A DNA stretch of 51,139 nucleotides, taken from Stenotrophomonas maltophilia (GTDB lineage Bacteria > Pseudomonadota > Gammaproteobacteria > Xanthomonadales > Xanthomonadaceae). The notes under the pieces were generated by a model, which was not told the DNA's origin, did not search any database, and saw only the letters and a list, made by a program, of their open reading frames with translations. The stretch's first letter is position 1. Each line of letters starts with the position of its first letter. The DNA lies in contig NZ_SRHZ01000017.1 in assembly GCF_004684085.1 (NCBI RefSeq), forward strand, positions 1-51,139. Reading direction: 5' to 3'. This document shows positions 16,432 to 25,085 of the stretch, one piece after another. Made by a program: the position numbers and the translations under genes.

Positions 16432-18948
16432 TCAGGCCTCACGCAGCGCCAGTGCCGGTGGCGTATGCAGGATCCCCCGCGTACCCCACCAGCCCGCCAG
16501 CAGGCTCAGCCCGATGCCGACCACGCCGCCCAGCAGCAGGCCCGGCCAGGGTGGCAGCAGCGGCAGCTCGAACACCTTCTGCGAGACCACCACGCCGATG
16601 GCAGCGGCCGCGCCCACCGCCAGCACCGCCGCCAGCGTACCCAGTGCGCCAAATTCCACCAGTACCGCGCCGCGCAGCTGGCGCCGGGTCGCGCCCAGCG
16701 TGCGCAGCACCGCGCTGTCGTAGCGACGCTCGCCCGCCGTGGCCTGTAGCGCGGCCAGCAGCACCAGTACGCCGGCCAGCAGGCTGAACACCATCACCAG
16801 CTGCACGGCCTGTGCAACGCGTTCCATCACATCGCGCACCTGCGAGATCACCGCGTCCACGTCCAGCAGCGACAGGTTCGGCTGTGCGCGTACCAGTTCG
16901 CCCAGCCCGGCCGTCTTGCCGGCCGGCAGGTGGAACGCCGACAGCAGGTTGTGCGGCGTATCGCCTACCGCATTCGGATTCAACAGCACGAAGAAGTTCG
17001 GCCGGAAGGTGTTCCAGTCGGCCTTGCGCACACTGGTGACAGTGAACTCGCGCTCCTGTTCGCCCACCGCAATGGTGATGCGGTCACCGGGGTACACGCC
17101 GTAACGCTTGGCCCAGCCGATTTCCACCGATGCTTCGGCGGTGGTGCTGTCTGCCTTCCAGAACGTGCCGTTAACCAGCGTATTGGCCGGCGGGAAGCTG
17201 CTGCGCCAGCTGAAGTTCAACGGCCGGTTTTCGTCGTCGTCATCGCGCTGGCCTTCGCCCTGGGCTGGTTGCCCGTTCTGTCCGGGCGTGCGGTCCACGC
17301 GCAACGGCGGCTTGCCGTTGATCGCGATCAGGCGGCCGGTGGCCATCGGTTCGATGCTGGCGTCGTTGGCACCCAGCCCGCGCAGCGCCGCCAGCACGCT
17401 GTCGCGCTGCTCGGGCTGGATGTTGATCAGGAAGTAGTTCGGCGTATCCGCGGGCAGGCGCTCGCGCCATTGCTGCAGCAGGCCGGGACCGGTCACCGCC
17501 AGCAACAGCAGCGCGCACAGCGACAGCGACAAACCCACCAGCTGCATCACCGCCAGCATCCGGCGCCGGGTCAGCGCCGCCAGGCCCAGCCGCCAGTGGC
17601 CGTGCAGGCGGTGCTGCAGGCCGCGCAGCAGCTGCAGCAGCACGAAGCCGATCACGCCGGCGGCCACCGCCAGCGCGGCCAATCCACCCAGCACCCACAG
17701 CGCCAGTTTCAGGTCGCCGGTGACCTGCACCGCCAGCACCAGGCTGGCCGCCAGTGCCGCCACATAGGCCAGCAACGAGGCGGGGGGCAAGGCCGCGAAC
17801 GAACGGTTGAGCACGCGCATCGGCGGCACCCCGCGCAGGCGCAGCAGCGGCGGCAGGCCGAAGCCGAACAGCAGCAACAGGCCGATGCCTGCACCGGTCA
17901 GCGCAGGCATCGCGTCCGGCAACGGCAGACGCTGCGGCACCAGGCTGCCCAGTACCTGCACCAGTCCCTCCTGCGCGGCCATGCCCAGAGCGATGCCGAG
18001 TGCGCAGGCGGGTACGGCCAGCATCAGCAGCTGCAGCGCCAGCCCGAACAGGATGTCGCGCTGGCGCGCGCCCAGACAGCGCAGGATCGCCACCTGGTCG
18101 ATGCGGCGCAGGGCGAAGCGGTTGGCCGCCAGTGCCGTGGCCACGCCGGCGAGCAGCACCGCCAGCAGCGCGCTCAGGCCGAGGAAGCGCCCGGCCAGGT
18201 CAAAGGCCTGGCGCACACCGCGCTGGGTGTCGTCCACGCTCAGCAGGCGCAGGCCCTTCACCTGCGGCAGCAGCCATTGCCGAAGTGCCGCGATCGGTTC
18301 TGCTGCGCCGGCGAACATCAGCCGGTAGTTGATACGGCTGCCGGGGCCGAGCAGGCCGGTGCCCTCCACATCGGCGCGGTTGACCAGCAGGGTGGGGGAC
18401 AGTGTGAGCAGGTCGCCGCCGGCATCCGGCTCGGCTTCGATGATGCCGGCGATACGCAGCGTGCCGGCGCCGAATTCGAGGTCATCGCCGGCCTTCAGCC
18501 CCAGCCCCTGCAGCAGGCGCGGGTCGGCATAGGCCTGGCCCTGGGGCGGCATGCCGGCCTCGGCGATCAGGGCGCCGCCAGGTGTGGCCCGCACACGCAG
18601 CGTGCCACGCAGTGGATAGCCGGCCTGCACTGCCTTGATGCTGGCCATCTGGCTGGCATCACCGTTGAACAGCACACTGCCGAAGCTGGCGATGCGGGTG
18701 TGTGCTACGCCACGACGTTGCGCTTCTTCGGCGAAGGCTGCCGGTGGGTCATCGCGTCCGGCGATGCCAAGGTCGCCGCCGAGCATTTCCGCCGCACTGC
18801 CGGTCAGCGCCAGATTGACCCGGTTCACCAGCGTGCCCACCGCGGTCATCACCGCCACGCCCAGCACCAGCGCGGCGAACACGGTCAGCAGGTCGCCGGC
18901 CAGCGCCTCGCGGCGCAGTGCGCGCCACGCGTGCCGCAACAGGTTCAT
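16432..18948 (-). CDS. ybbP: ABC exporter permease, YbbP/FtsX-like
   Basis: An 838-residue inner-membrane permease with two FtsX/MacB-type core domains. It has an N-terminal helix (about residues 20-42), a periplasmic domain of about 200 residues, a cluster of helices (260-480), a second periplasmic domain and three C-terminal helices (about 720-830). E. coli YbbP has 804 residues. Its start codon overlaps the ybbA stop by an ATGA. With YbbA and the divergent TesA-type esterase it reproduces the conserved tesA/ybbA/ybbP neighbourhood. The family is thought to move lipids or lipoproteins rather than soluble nutrients, but the substrate is not established. Confidence 0.92.
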   Translation of the reverse strand: MNLLRHAWRALRREALAGDLLTVFAALVLGVAVMTAVGTLVNRVNLALTGSAAEMLGGDLGIAGRDDPPAAFAEEAQRRGVAHTRIASFGSVLFNGDASQMASIKAVQAGYPLRGTLRVRATPGGALIAEAGMPPQGQAYADPRLLQGLGLKAGDDLEFGAGTLRIAGIIEAEPDAGGDLLTLSPTLLVNRADVEGTGLLGPGSRINYRLMFAGAAEPIAALRQWLLPQVKGLRLLSVDDTQRGVRQAFDLAGRFLGLSALLAVLLAGVATALAANRFALRRIDQVAILRCLGARQRDILFGLALQLLMLAVPACALGIALGMAAQEGLVQVLGSLVPQRLPLPDAMPALTGAGIGLLLLFGFGLPPLLRLRGVPPMRVLNRSFAALPPASLLAYVAALAASLVLAVQVTGDLKLALWVLGGLAALAVAAGVIGFVLLQLLRGLQHRLHGHWRLGLAALTRRRMLAVMQLVGLSLSLCALLLLAVTGPGLLQQWRERLPADTPNYFLINIQPEQRDSVLAALRGLGANDASIEPMATGRLIAINGKPPLRVDRTPGQNGQPAQGEGQRDDDDENRPLNFSWRSSFPPANTLVNGTFWKADSTTAEASVEIGWAKRYGVYPGDRITIAVGEQEREFTVTSVRKADWNTFRPNFFVLLNPNAVGDTPHNLLSAFHLPAGKTAGLGELVRAQPNLSLLDVDAVISQVRDVMERVAQAVQLVMVFSLLAGVLVLLAALQATAGERRYDSAVLRTLGATRRQLRGAVLVEFGALGTLAAVLAVGAAAAIGVVVSQKVFELPLLPPWPGLLLGGVVGIGLSLLAGWWGTRGILHTPPALALREA

Positions 18949-19592
18949 GCCTGGGCTCCGCGTTCGACCGGCAGCAACCGGCCGTTGTCGATGCGGTGGA
19001 TGTACTGGCAGCGCTGGGCCAGGCGCAGGTCGTGGGTGACCAGCACCAACGTGGTGCCGCTGCCGGCATTGAGTTCGAACAGCAGGTCGCTGATGTGCTG
19101 CCCGGTAGCCTGGTCCAGCGAACCTGTGGGCTCATCGGCGAACAGGATGCGCGGGCGGGTGACGAAGGCACGTGCCAGCGCCACGCGCTGCTGCTCGCCG
19201 CCAGACAACTGGCGCGGGTAGTGGCGCGCGCGATGGCCCAGGCCGACCTGGGCCAGTACCTCGTCCACCCGCGCGCGGTCCTCGCGCCCGGCCAGCTCCA
19301 GTGGCAGCGCCACGTTTTCGGCGGCCGTCAGCGCCGGCAGCAGGTGGAAGCTCTGGAAGACGAAGCCGACCTCGCGTGCGCGCAGCTGCGCGCGGGCTTC
19401 CTCATCCAGTGCCGCCAGATCCTGGCCGGCCAGCGCAATGCCGCCGCGGCTGGGCAGGTCCAGCCCGGCCAGCAGCCCGAGCAGGGTGGTCTTGCCGGAA
19501 CCGGAGGCGCCGACGATGGCCGCGCTGGTGCCTTCATGGACGGTCAGGGTGATGTTGTCCAGTATGTGGACTTCACCCTCCGGGCCCTGCAC
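18945..19592 (-). CDS. ybbA: ABC exporter ATPase, YbbA-like
   Basis: A LolD/MacB-type nucleotide-binding subunit. It shows Walker A (VGASGSGKTTLL), Q-loop (FVFQSFHLLPA), signature (LSGGEQQRVALARA), Walker B (ILFADEPTGSLD) and H-loop (VTHD). The most upstream canonical codon is the GTG at 19592. That start would omit the first beta strand of the fold, which is encoded in frame just upstream (VAIAVDQVGKS, 19593-19625). Real translation therefore probably begins further out, and the only suitably spaced codon after a Shine-Dalgarno (GGAG) is an ATC at 19653-19655. Overlap with the ybbP start indicates translational coupling. The Shine-Dalgarno of the divergent tesA gene is the complementary strand of the same nine bases. 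Confidence 0.92.
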   Translation of the reverse strand: MQGPEGEVHILDNITLTVHEGTSAAIVGASGSGKTTLLGLLAGLDLPSRGGIALAGQDLAALDEEARAQLRAREVGFVFQSFHLLPALTAAENVALPLELAGREDRARVDEVLAQVGLGHRARHYPRQLSGGEQQRVALARAFVTRPRILFADEPTGSLDQATGQHISDLLFELNAGSGTTLVLVTHDLRLAQRCQYIHRIDNGRLLPVERGAQA

Positions 19593-19667
19593 GGATTTGC
19601 CGACCTGGTCGACGGCGATGGCGACGGGCGCGCTGCGGGGGGACAGGCTGTCGATGAGGAGACTCCA

Positions 19668-20312
19668 ATGTGCAAGACGGGATGGAGCCGGCGAGCCGGC
19701 GCGATGATGGTGCTGCTGCTAGCGTTCCTGCTGCTGCCTGGGCTGGCCTGTGCCAAAGGTCCGGCGGGCACCGTGCTGGTGCTCGGCGACAGTCTCAGTG
19801 CTGCCCACAATATCCCCGCCGACGCCGGCTGGGTCAGCCTGCTGCAGCAGCGGGTCAGGCAGCAGTCGAAAACCCCGGCGCGCATCGTCAACGCCAGCAT
19901 GAGCGGGGAAACCACCGCCGGCGCGCTGACCCGCCTGCCGGGCCTGCTGGCCAAGGAGAAGCCGACCGTGGTGGTGATCGCGCTGGGCGGCAACGACGCG
20001 CTGCGTGGACTGACCCCGGCGCAGATGCAGGGCAATCTGGAAAAAATGGTGCAAGCCAGCCAGAAGGCCGGTGCCAAGGTGCTGCTGCTGGGCATCGACG
20101 TGCCGCCCAACTACGGGCCGGCCTACCGGCAGCGCCTGGCGGCGGCCTACAAGGCGCTGGCCACGCAGTACAAGGTGCCGCTGCTGCCGTTCCTGTTGGA
20201 GGGCGTGGCCCTGCAGCCGGGCATGATGCAGGCTGACGGCCTGCACCCGACCGCGCAGGCGCAGCCGAAGGTGCTGGACAACGTCTGGCCACTGCTGCGA
20301 CCCCTGCTCTGA
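19668..20312 (+). CDS. tesA: TesA-type SGNH esterase/lysophospholipase
   Basis: A 214-residue periplasmic hydrolase. The signal peptide runs to about residue 29 (LLLPGLACA). The SGNH blocks are all present: GDSLSAAHN (nucleophile Ser), the Gly of SMSGETTAG, GGNDALRG, and DGLHPTAQAQ with the catalytic Asp/His. The length matches E. coli TesA (208 residues). The ATG at 19668 follows GAGGAGACTCC, a strong ribosome binding site. It is divergent from ybbA, and the promoter has to lie within the ybbA coding region. Enzymes of the family hydrolyse thioesters, arylesters and lysophospholipids. Confidence 0.93.
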   Translation: MCKTGWSRRAGAMMVLLLAFLLLPGLACAKGPAGTVLVLGDSLSAAHNIPADAGWVSLLQQRVRQQSKTPARIVNASMSGETTAGALTRLPGLLAKEKPTVVVIALGGNDALRGLTPAQMQGNLEKMVQASQKAGAKVLLLGIDVPPNYGPAYRQRLAAAYKALATQYKVPLLPFLLEGVALQPGMMQADGLHPTAQAQPKVLDNVWPLLRPLL

Positions 20313-20399
20313 ACGATTTACATTCCTCTTGACGGAACTTCACATCGCGTCCACCGTCGATCCGGCATGTTTCACAAAGCTGAAGTTAGAGGGAATCAC

Positions 20400-21113
20400 A
20401 TGCGTCAGACGAAGGAGACCTCCGGCTTGGTGCTGGTGGTCGAAGACAACCGCAACATCTCCGAGATGATCGGGGAATACCTGGAAGGTCGCGGCTTCGA
20501 AGTCGACTATGCACAGGACGGCCTGGATGGCTACCGCCTTGCGGCGGAGAACAGCTATGACGTCGTGGTGCTCGACTTGATGTTGCCGCGCCTGGATGGC
20601 ATCGAAGTGTGCCGTCGCCTGCGCAACGATGCGCGCAAGTCCACCCCGGTGCTGATGCTCACGGCACGCGACACGCTGGATGACAAGCTCACCGGCCTCG
20701 GTTTTGGTGCCGATGACTATCTGACCAAGCCGTTCGCGATCCAGGAGCTGGAAGCACGCCTGCGTGCGCTGATTCGTCGCGAACGTCGCCAGGTGGGTTC
20801 GGAAGTGCTCAAGGTCGCCGACCTGGTGCTCGATCCGGTCAGCATGCGGGCTACGCGTGCCGGCACCGAGCTGCAGCTGTCGCCGATCGGCCTGCGCCTG
20901 CTGACCATCCTGATGCGCGAATCGCCGCGCGTGGTCACCCGCCAGGAGATCGAGCGCGAGATCTGGGGCAATGGGCTGCCGGACTCGGACACCCTGCGCA
21001 GCCATCTGTACAACCTGCGCAAGATCATCGACAAGCCGTTCGACCGCCCGCTGCTGCACACCGTTCAGAGCGCCGGTTACCGTATTGCCGATATCGCCCA
21101 GCCGATGGCCTGA
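20400..21113 (+). CDS. OmpR-family response regulator, ColR-like
   Basis: A 237-residue regulator with a receiver domain (acidic pocket E15/D16, phospho-acceptor D59, conserved K in LTKPFA) and a C-terminal winged helix (about residues 135-230). The receiver core (YAQDGLDGYRLAAENSYDVVVLDLMLP and TPVLMLTARDTLDDKLTGLGFGADDYLTKPF) is closest in my memory to ColR of pseudomonads and ColR/VgrR of xanthomonads, which control envelope remodelling and metal responses. The ATG at 20400 follows an AGAGGGA ribosome binding site. The histidine kinase lies 156 bp downstream. The ColR label is an inference from sequence resemblance. Confidence 0.88.
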   Translation: MRQTKETSGLVLVVEDNRNISEMIGEYLEGRGFEVDYAQDGLDGYRLAAENSYDVVVLDLMLPRLDGIEVCRRLRNDARKSTPVLMLTARDTLDDKLTGLGFGADDYLTKPFAIQELEARLRALIRRERRQVGSEVLKVADLVLDPVSMRATRAGTELQLSPIGLRLLTILMRESPRVVTRQEIEREIWGNGLPDSDTLRSHLYNLRKIIDKPFDRPLLHTVQSAGYRIADIAQPMA

Positions 21114-21141
21114 GCAGGGCCACCACAGGTGCAGGAACAGG

Positions 21142-21164
21142 CGTGGCCGGGCAATGGCCACGCA
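21142..21164 (+). other. Stem-loop between response regulator and kinase
   Basis: An 8-bp perfect stem (21142-21149 with 21157-21164) with a 7-nt loop lies 28 bp after the regulator stop. No T-run follows. It probably trims or attenuates the transcript into the kinase gene. Confidence 0.35.
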
Positions 21165-21237
21165 CCCGGGCAGGTGATGACCGGTCGGCAGCGCCGCCGG
21201 TCAGCCCCCGTCCACGACTACGGCGCGGTGCGCTGCC

Positions 21238-21243
21238 TATAAT
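21238..21243 (+). promoter_or_regulatory. Possible -10 box for the kinase gene
   Basis: A perfect TATAAT stands 26 bp before the kinase ATG, in otherwise very GC-rich sequence. No good -35 element is visible at the normal spacing, so an independent kinase promoter is only suggested. Confidence 0.35.
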
Positions 21244-21269
21244 CGCAGCGCTCTGACCGGGACCCCGCA

Positions 21270-22541
21270 ATGCCGCACGGCCTGCCGCGCAAGATCCGTA
21301 TCGCTTTCATCCTGCAGGCAGTGCTGGCCAGCCTGGGCATCCTGCTCGGTGCCTGGCTGGTATCGCTGGTGATCAAGCACAGCCTGGTCGGCGCGGCCCT
21401 GCGCGAAGAAGCGGCGTACTTCTGGACCCTGCACGAGGCCTCGCCGGTGCAGCCGCCGCCCAACACCCAGAACATCCGTGGCTACCTGCTGGAAAGCGGG
21501 CAGTCGGCGCTGTCGCTGCCGGCCAACCTGCGCAACCTGGAGCCGGGCTTCCACGAGCTGCGTGGGGACGACCAGCTGGTGCTGGTCGATGTGCGCCCGG
21601 CCGGCCGCCTGTACTTGGTGTTCCTGCGCTCGCGCGCGGAGATGCTGGCGTTCTGGTTCGGCATCGTGCCGGTGCTGCTGACCCTGCTGGCGGTGTATGG
21701 CGCCAGCTGGGTGACCTATCGGGCCTCCAAGCGGCTGGTGTCGCCGGTGAACTGGCTGGCACGCCGCGTCTCGCGCTGGGACCCGGGCCACCCGGAGGCG
21801 GCCGACCTGGAGCCGAACAAGCTGCCGGCGGACATGCAGGGCGAGACCCGCCAGCTGGCCGCGGCACTGCATTCGCTGGCCAACCGGGTCAGCGCGCACG
21901 TGGCCCGCGAGCGCAACTTCACCCGCGACGCCAGCCACGAACTGCGCACGCCGCTGACCGTGATCCGGGTGGCCAGCGACATGGCACTGGGCGACGACAG
22001 TCTGGAGCCGCGCCTGCGCCGCAGCCTGCAGCGCATCCAGCGTGCTGGCCGTGACATGGAAGCGGTGATCGATGCGTTCCTGATCCTGGCCCGCGAGGCC
22101 GATGTCGAGCCGCAGATCGAGCTGTTCGACGTCAACGACATCGTCCGCTATGAAGTGGACAACGCCAACGAGCTGCTGGGTACGCGCCCGGTGTCGGTGC
22201 ACCTGCACAGCGACGGCCCGGTGCAGCTGCATGCGCCGCCGCGGGTGCTGCAGGTGGTGGTCAGCAATCTGGTGCGCAACGCCTGCAGCTACACCGACGA
22301 AGGGCGCATCGACGTGCATGTGTACAACGACCGGGTGGTGGTGCGCGACACCGGCATCGGCATGTCGGCAGAGGCGCTGTCGCGGGCCTTTGAGCCGTTC
22401 TACCGCGCCGAACCCAGCCGCCCGCAGGGCACCGGCCTGGGCCTGTCGATCGTGCGCCGGCTGTGTGATCGCTTCGGCTGGAAGGTCAGCCTGGCCAGCG
22501 AGCCGGGCAAGGGCACCGAAGCCACGGTGGTGTTCCGCTGA
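21270..22541 (+). CDS. Sensor histidine kinase, ColS-like
   Basis: A 423-residue inner-membrane kinase. TM1 spans about residues 12-34, a periplasmic sensor of about 90 residues follows, and TM2 is at about 127-147. After a linker come HisKA with the phospho-acceptor H223 (ASHELRTPLT), then the N box (NLVRNACSYT), the G1 box (DTGIGM), the F box (FEPFYR) and the G2 box (GTGLGLSIV). The periplasmic part carries acidic LREEAAYFW and GFHEL stretches. ColS/VgrS sensors bind Fe(III) or Zn through acidic ExxE motifs, but an exact ExxE is not evident here. It pairs with the upstream response regulator. The ligand is unproven. Confidence 0.9.
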   Translation: MPHGLPRKIRIAFILQAVLASLGILLGAWLVSLVIKHSLVGAALREEAAYFWTLHEASPVQPPPNTQNIRGYLLESGQSALSLPANLRNLEPGFHELRGDDQLVLVDVRPAGRLYLVFLRSRAEMLAFWFGIVPVLLTLLAVYGASWVTYRASKRLVSPVNWLARRVSRWDPGHPEAADLEPNKLPADMQGETRQLAAALHSLANRVSAHVARERNFTRDASHELRTPLTVIRVASDMALGDDSLEPRLRRSLQRIQRAGRDMEAVIDAFLILAREADVEPQIELFDVNDIVRYEVDNANELLGTRPVSVHLHSDGPVQLHAPPRVLQVVVSNLVRNACSYTDEGRIDVHVYNDRVVVRDTGIGMSAEALSRAFEPFYRAEPSRPQGTGLGLSIVRRLCDRFGWKVSLASEPGKGTEATVVFR

Positions 22542-22570
22542 GGCGACGATCTGCCGGGGCGATTCTGCTC

Positions 22571-22647
22571 TGGTAGAGGCCGACCTTGGTCGGCGCTTTC
22601 AATGGGATGCACGCGGATGCCCCATGCCAACCAAGGTTGGCATCCAC
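22571..22647. repeat. SMAG pair (GCCGACC and GCCAACC stems)
   Basis: Two palindromes with different stem sequences lie at 22571-22596 (GTAG-first) and 22624-22647. They fill the convergent junction between the kinase gene and the SGNH hydrolase gene. Confidence 0.75.
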
Positions 22648-22687
22648 TGGAACGCGTGCGGGTGGCACCCGCCGGCACAGGCCTTCC

Positions 22688-23389
22688 TCAATCGCACTTC
22701 ACCTTCGGCGCCAGCGCCTTGGTCCAGATCGCGTAACCGGCTGGGGTCATGTGCAGCATGTCCTCGCGGAACAGCGTCGCGTCCGGCTGGCCATCGGCAC
22801 CGAGCATCGGCGTGTAGACATCAGTGAAGCCGGTGTTGGGCAGCTTGACCAGCGCGGCCTTGATCAGCGTGTTGGCCTCGTTGATCGCTGGCAACAGATG
22901 CGCCCGCGACGGGCTCGGCTTGATCGACAGGTATTCCACCTTGGTTTTCGGCAGGTCGCGATGCACGCGCTGCACGAAAGCGACCACATCGTCACGCACC
23001 TGCACGGCACTGCGGCCACTGTGGAGGTCGTTGTCACCGGCGTAGAAGAACACCTTGCACGGCGCATACGGCACCACGATGTGGTCGGCATACCAGGTGC
23101 TGTCGCGTACTTCCGAGCCGCCGAAGCCACGGTTGAACACCGGTTGGCCCGGGAAGTCGGCCGCCAGGCTCTGCCACATGCGGATCGAGGAACTGCCGAT
23201 GAACTCGATGCCGCCCCGTGGCGGAGGGCTGGCCTGGTCGGCGCTGGCGAAGCGGGCCATGTCGCCGGCCCAGGCGACGTTGGAGACCTGTTCGGGCACC
23301 TGCGGCGGCTTGGCAGGGCTCAGGGCCTGTGCAAGCGGTGCGGCGGTCAGCAGGCCCAGCATCAGCAGGCAGGTACGGCGACGGGACAT
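22688..23389 (-). CDS. Secreted SGNH/GDSL hydrolase
   Basis: A 233-residue exported esterase-like protein. The signal peptide ends near residue 24 (LAQA). The GIEFIGSSSIRMW block carries the nucleophile Ser, NRGFGGSEVRDS the oxyanion Gly, YAGDNDLHSG the Asn, and DMLHMTPAGY the catalytic Asp and His. The domain resembles the SGNH enzymes of PAF-acetylhydrolase type that deacetylate glycans or lipids. The start at 23389 has a GGAG ribosome binding site 7 nt away; a methionine nine codons upstream lacks one. The natural substrate is unknown. It is convergent with the ColS-like kinase and divergent from dgkA. Confidence 0.88.
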   Translation of the reverse strand: MSRRRTCLLMLGLLTAAPLAQALSPAKPPQVPEQVSNVAWAGDMARFASADQASPPPRGGIEFIGSSSIRMWQSLAADFPGQPVFNRGFGGSEVRDSTWYADHIVVPYAPCKVFFYAGDNDLHSGRSAVQVRDDVVAFVQRVHRDLPKTKVEYLSIKPSPSRAHLLPAINEANTLIKAALVKLPNTGFTDVYTPMLGADGQPDATLFREDMLHMTPAGYAIWTKALAPKVKCD

Positions 23390-23600
23390 CAGGCGCTCCA
23401 GCAGGGAAGGGGGCATCCATCATAGGAGCTGGGGCAGGCCCGGGCTTGCCCCAGGCAGGCCATTCGCCAGGGCCGCCCGGCGTACGGCTGGCGGCCTTGT
23501 GGCAAAATGGCGGCATCTGCCTATCCCTGTGCACCCATGATTCCCTGCCGTGCGTCTGAGCGGTCGCTGCGCCGCGCCCCTGTTGCTGGATGTTCCACCC

Positions 23601-23996
23601 GTGGCTGATCAGTTCGGCCACATGCCCCGCGGCCCGCGCCGCATCTTCCAGGCCGCCCGCTGGTCCTGGCAGGGTCTGCGCGCCGCCTGGCTGCACGAGT
23701 CCTCGTTCCGGCTGGAGGTCTACCTGCTGGTGCTGCTGGCCCCGCTCGCGGTCTGGCTGGGCCAGACACCGGTCGAACGCGCGCTGCTGATCGGCTCGAT
23801 GCTGCTGGTGCTGGCGATGGAGCTGGCCAACTCGGCCATCGAGGCGGTGATCGAGCGCTACGGCAGCGAGATCCATGAGCTGGCCGGCCGTGCCAAGGAC
23901 ATGGGCTCGGCGGCGGTGTTCGTGCTGATGATGAACGTGCTGCTGTGCTGGGGCCTGGTACTGGTGCCGCGGTTGTTCCCGGCCAACGCCGGCTGA
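23601..23996 (+). CDS. dgkA: Diacylglycerol kinase
   Basis: A small trimeric membrane kinase of about 131 residues that recycles diacylglycerol to phosphatidic acid with ATP. The core (ELANSAIEAVIERYGSEIHELAGRAKDMGSAA) carries the family catalytic signature, and three membrane helices are present. E. coli DgkA has 122 residues. The GTG at 23601 gives MADQFGHMPRGPRRIF, the best fit to the family. An ATG at 23622 and a GTG at 23550 are alternatives, and none has a strong ribosome binding site. In pseudomonads a dgkA gene is among the ColRS-controlled envelope genes, which makes the nearby ColRS-like pair notable. Confidence 0.92.
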   Translation: MADQFGHMPRGPRRIFQAARWSWQGLRAAWLHESSFRLEVYLLVLLAPLAVWLGQTPVERALLIGSMLLVLAMELANSAIEAVIERYGSEIHELAGRAKDMGSAAVFVLMMNVLLCWGLVLVPRLFPANAG

Positions 23997-24028
23997 TCCT
24001 TCTTCCTCCCCCTTGTTGAAGACTTCCC

Positions 24029-24778
24029 ATGTCCCTTGAGTTTCTTGCCGATCCGAATGTCTGGTTGACCCTGTTCACGCTGAGCGCGCTGGAAATCGTG
24101 CTCGGCATCGACAACCTGGTGTTCATCTCCATCGCCGTCAGCAAGCTGCCCGAGCACCGCCGCCCGTTCGCGCGTCGGCTCGGCATCGCGGTGGCCTGCA
24201 TCACCCGTATCGGCCTGCTGGTATCGCTGGCGTACCTGGCGCACATGCAGGCGAACCTGTTCACCGTGGCAGGCATGGGCATTTCCATCCGCGACCTCGT
24301 GCTGATCGTCGGTGGCCTGTTCCTGATCATCAAGGGTTGGATGGAGATCAAGGAAATGATCACCGGTGGCGAGGATGAAGACCCGACCACCACCAAGACC
24401 TCGGCGGTGTTCGGCTATGTGATCGCGCAGATCGCAATCATCGACATCGTGTTCTCGCTGGACTCGGTGATCACCGCAGTCGGCATCGCCGATCACGTGC
24501 CGGTGATGGTCGCCGCGATCCTGCTGTCTGTGGCGGTGATGCTGCTGGCCGCCAACCCGCTGGGCCGCTTCATCGACGCCAACCCCACCGTGAAGATGCT
24601 GGCCCTGGCCTTCATCCTGCTGATCGGTGCGGTGCTGATCCTGGATGGCCTGGACGTGCATGTGCCCAAGCCGTACATCTACGCTGCGATGGGTTTCTCG
24701 GTGCTGGTGGAATGGCTGAACCTGCTGATGCGCCGCCGCGCACGCGAGCACCACGTGCCGGGTGCCGGCGACTGGTAA
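24029..24778 (+). CDS. TerC/YgdQ-family integral membrane protein
   Basis: A 249-residue protein with seven predicted helices. It contains two acidic-residue motifs: ALEIVLGIDNLVFISI in the first helix and DIVFSLDSVITAVGI near residue 150. These intramembrane Asp/Glu residues define the TerC superfamily, whose studied members export Mn2+ or affect tellurite resistance. The loop GGEDEDPTTTKTS is cytoplasmic. It starts 32 bp after dgkA and probably shares its transcript. A hairpin terminator follows. Metal export is inferred from the family only. Confidence 0.88.
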   Translation: MSLEFLADPNVWLTLFTLSALEIVLGIDNLVFISIAVSKLPEHRRPFARRLGIAVACITRIGLLVSLAYLAHMQANLFTVAGMGISIRDLVLIVGGLFLIIKGWMEIKEMITGGEDEDPTTTKTSAVFGYVIAQIAIIDIVFSLDSVITAVGIADHVPVMVAAILLSVAVMLLAANPLGRFIDANPTVKMLALAFILLIGAVLILDGLDVHVPKPYIYAAMGFSVLVEWLNLLMRRRAREHHVPGAGDW

Positions 24779-24805
24779 GCCGGCCATTGGCAAACGCGTC
24801 ACCCC

Positions 24806-24836
24806 GAACCCCTGGCCCTGCCGGGGGTTCTTCGTT
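24806..24836 (+). terminator. Intrinsic terminator after terC-family gene
   Basis: A 7-bp stem (24806-24812 with 24824-24830) with an 11-nt loop is followed by TTCGTTT. It lies 28 bp past the stop codon. Confidence 0.6.
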
Positions 24837-24850
24837 TCGGGGCCGCTGCG

Positions 24851-24960
24851 CCCGCCGGGCATGGCCCGGCGCTACCGTGCGGGGGGCTGCTGCGCCCGCC
24901 GGGCATGGCCCGGCGCTCCCGTTCGTGGCGTGGTCTGGTAGCGCCGGGCCATGCCCGGCG
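24851..24960. repeat. Three SMAG elements (GCCGGGC stem family)
   Basis: Palindromes lie at 24851-24875 (CTAC end), 24897-24919 (degenerate end) and 24938-24960 (GTAG start). They separate the terC-family gene from the second MFS gene. Confidence 0.8.
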
Positions 24961-25085
24961 GGGCGGTTCCCGCCAACTGTGAATTGAGATCAACAGTGTT
25001 TTCCCGGGGCGAGGCTTAATCCTGGCCGGCAAAGCGCGCAGGCTACGCGCTCTTTTCCAGAACCTGCCCCATGCAGGATGACCCC

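Noticed and set aside
16930..19221. 763-codon plus-strand frame, Gln/His/Arg-rich
   Set aside because: Shadow of the ybbP and ybbA genes on the other strand.
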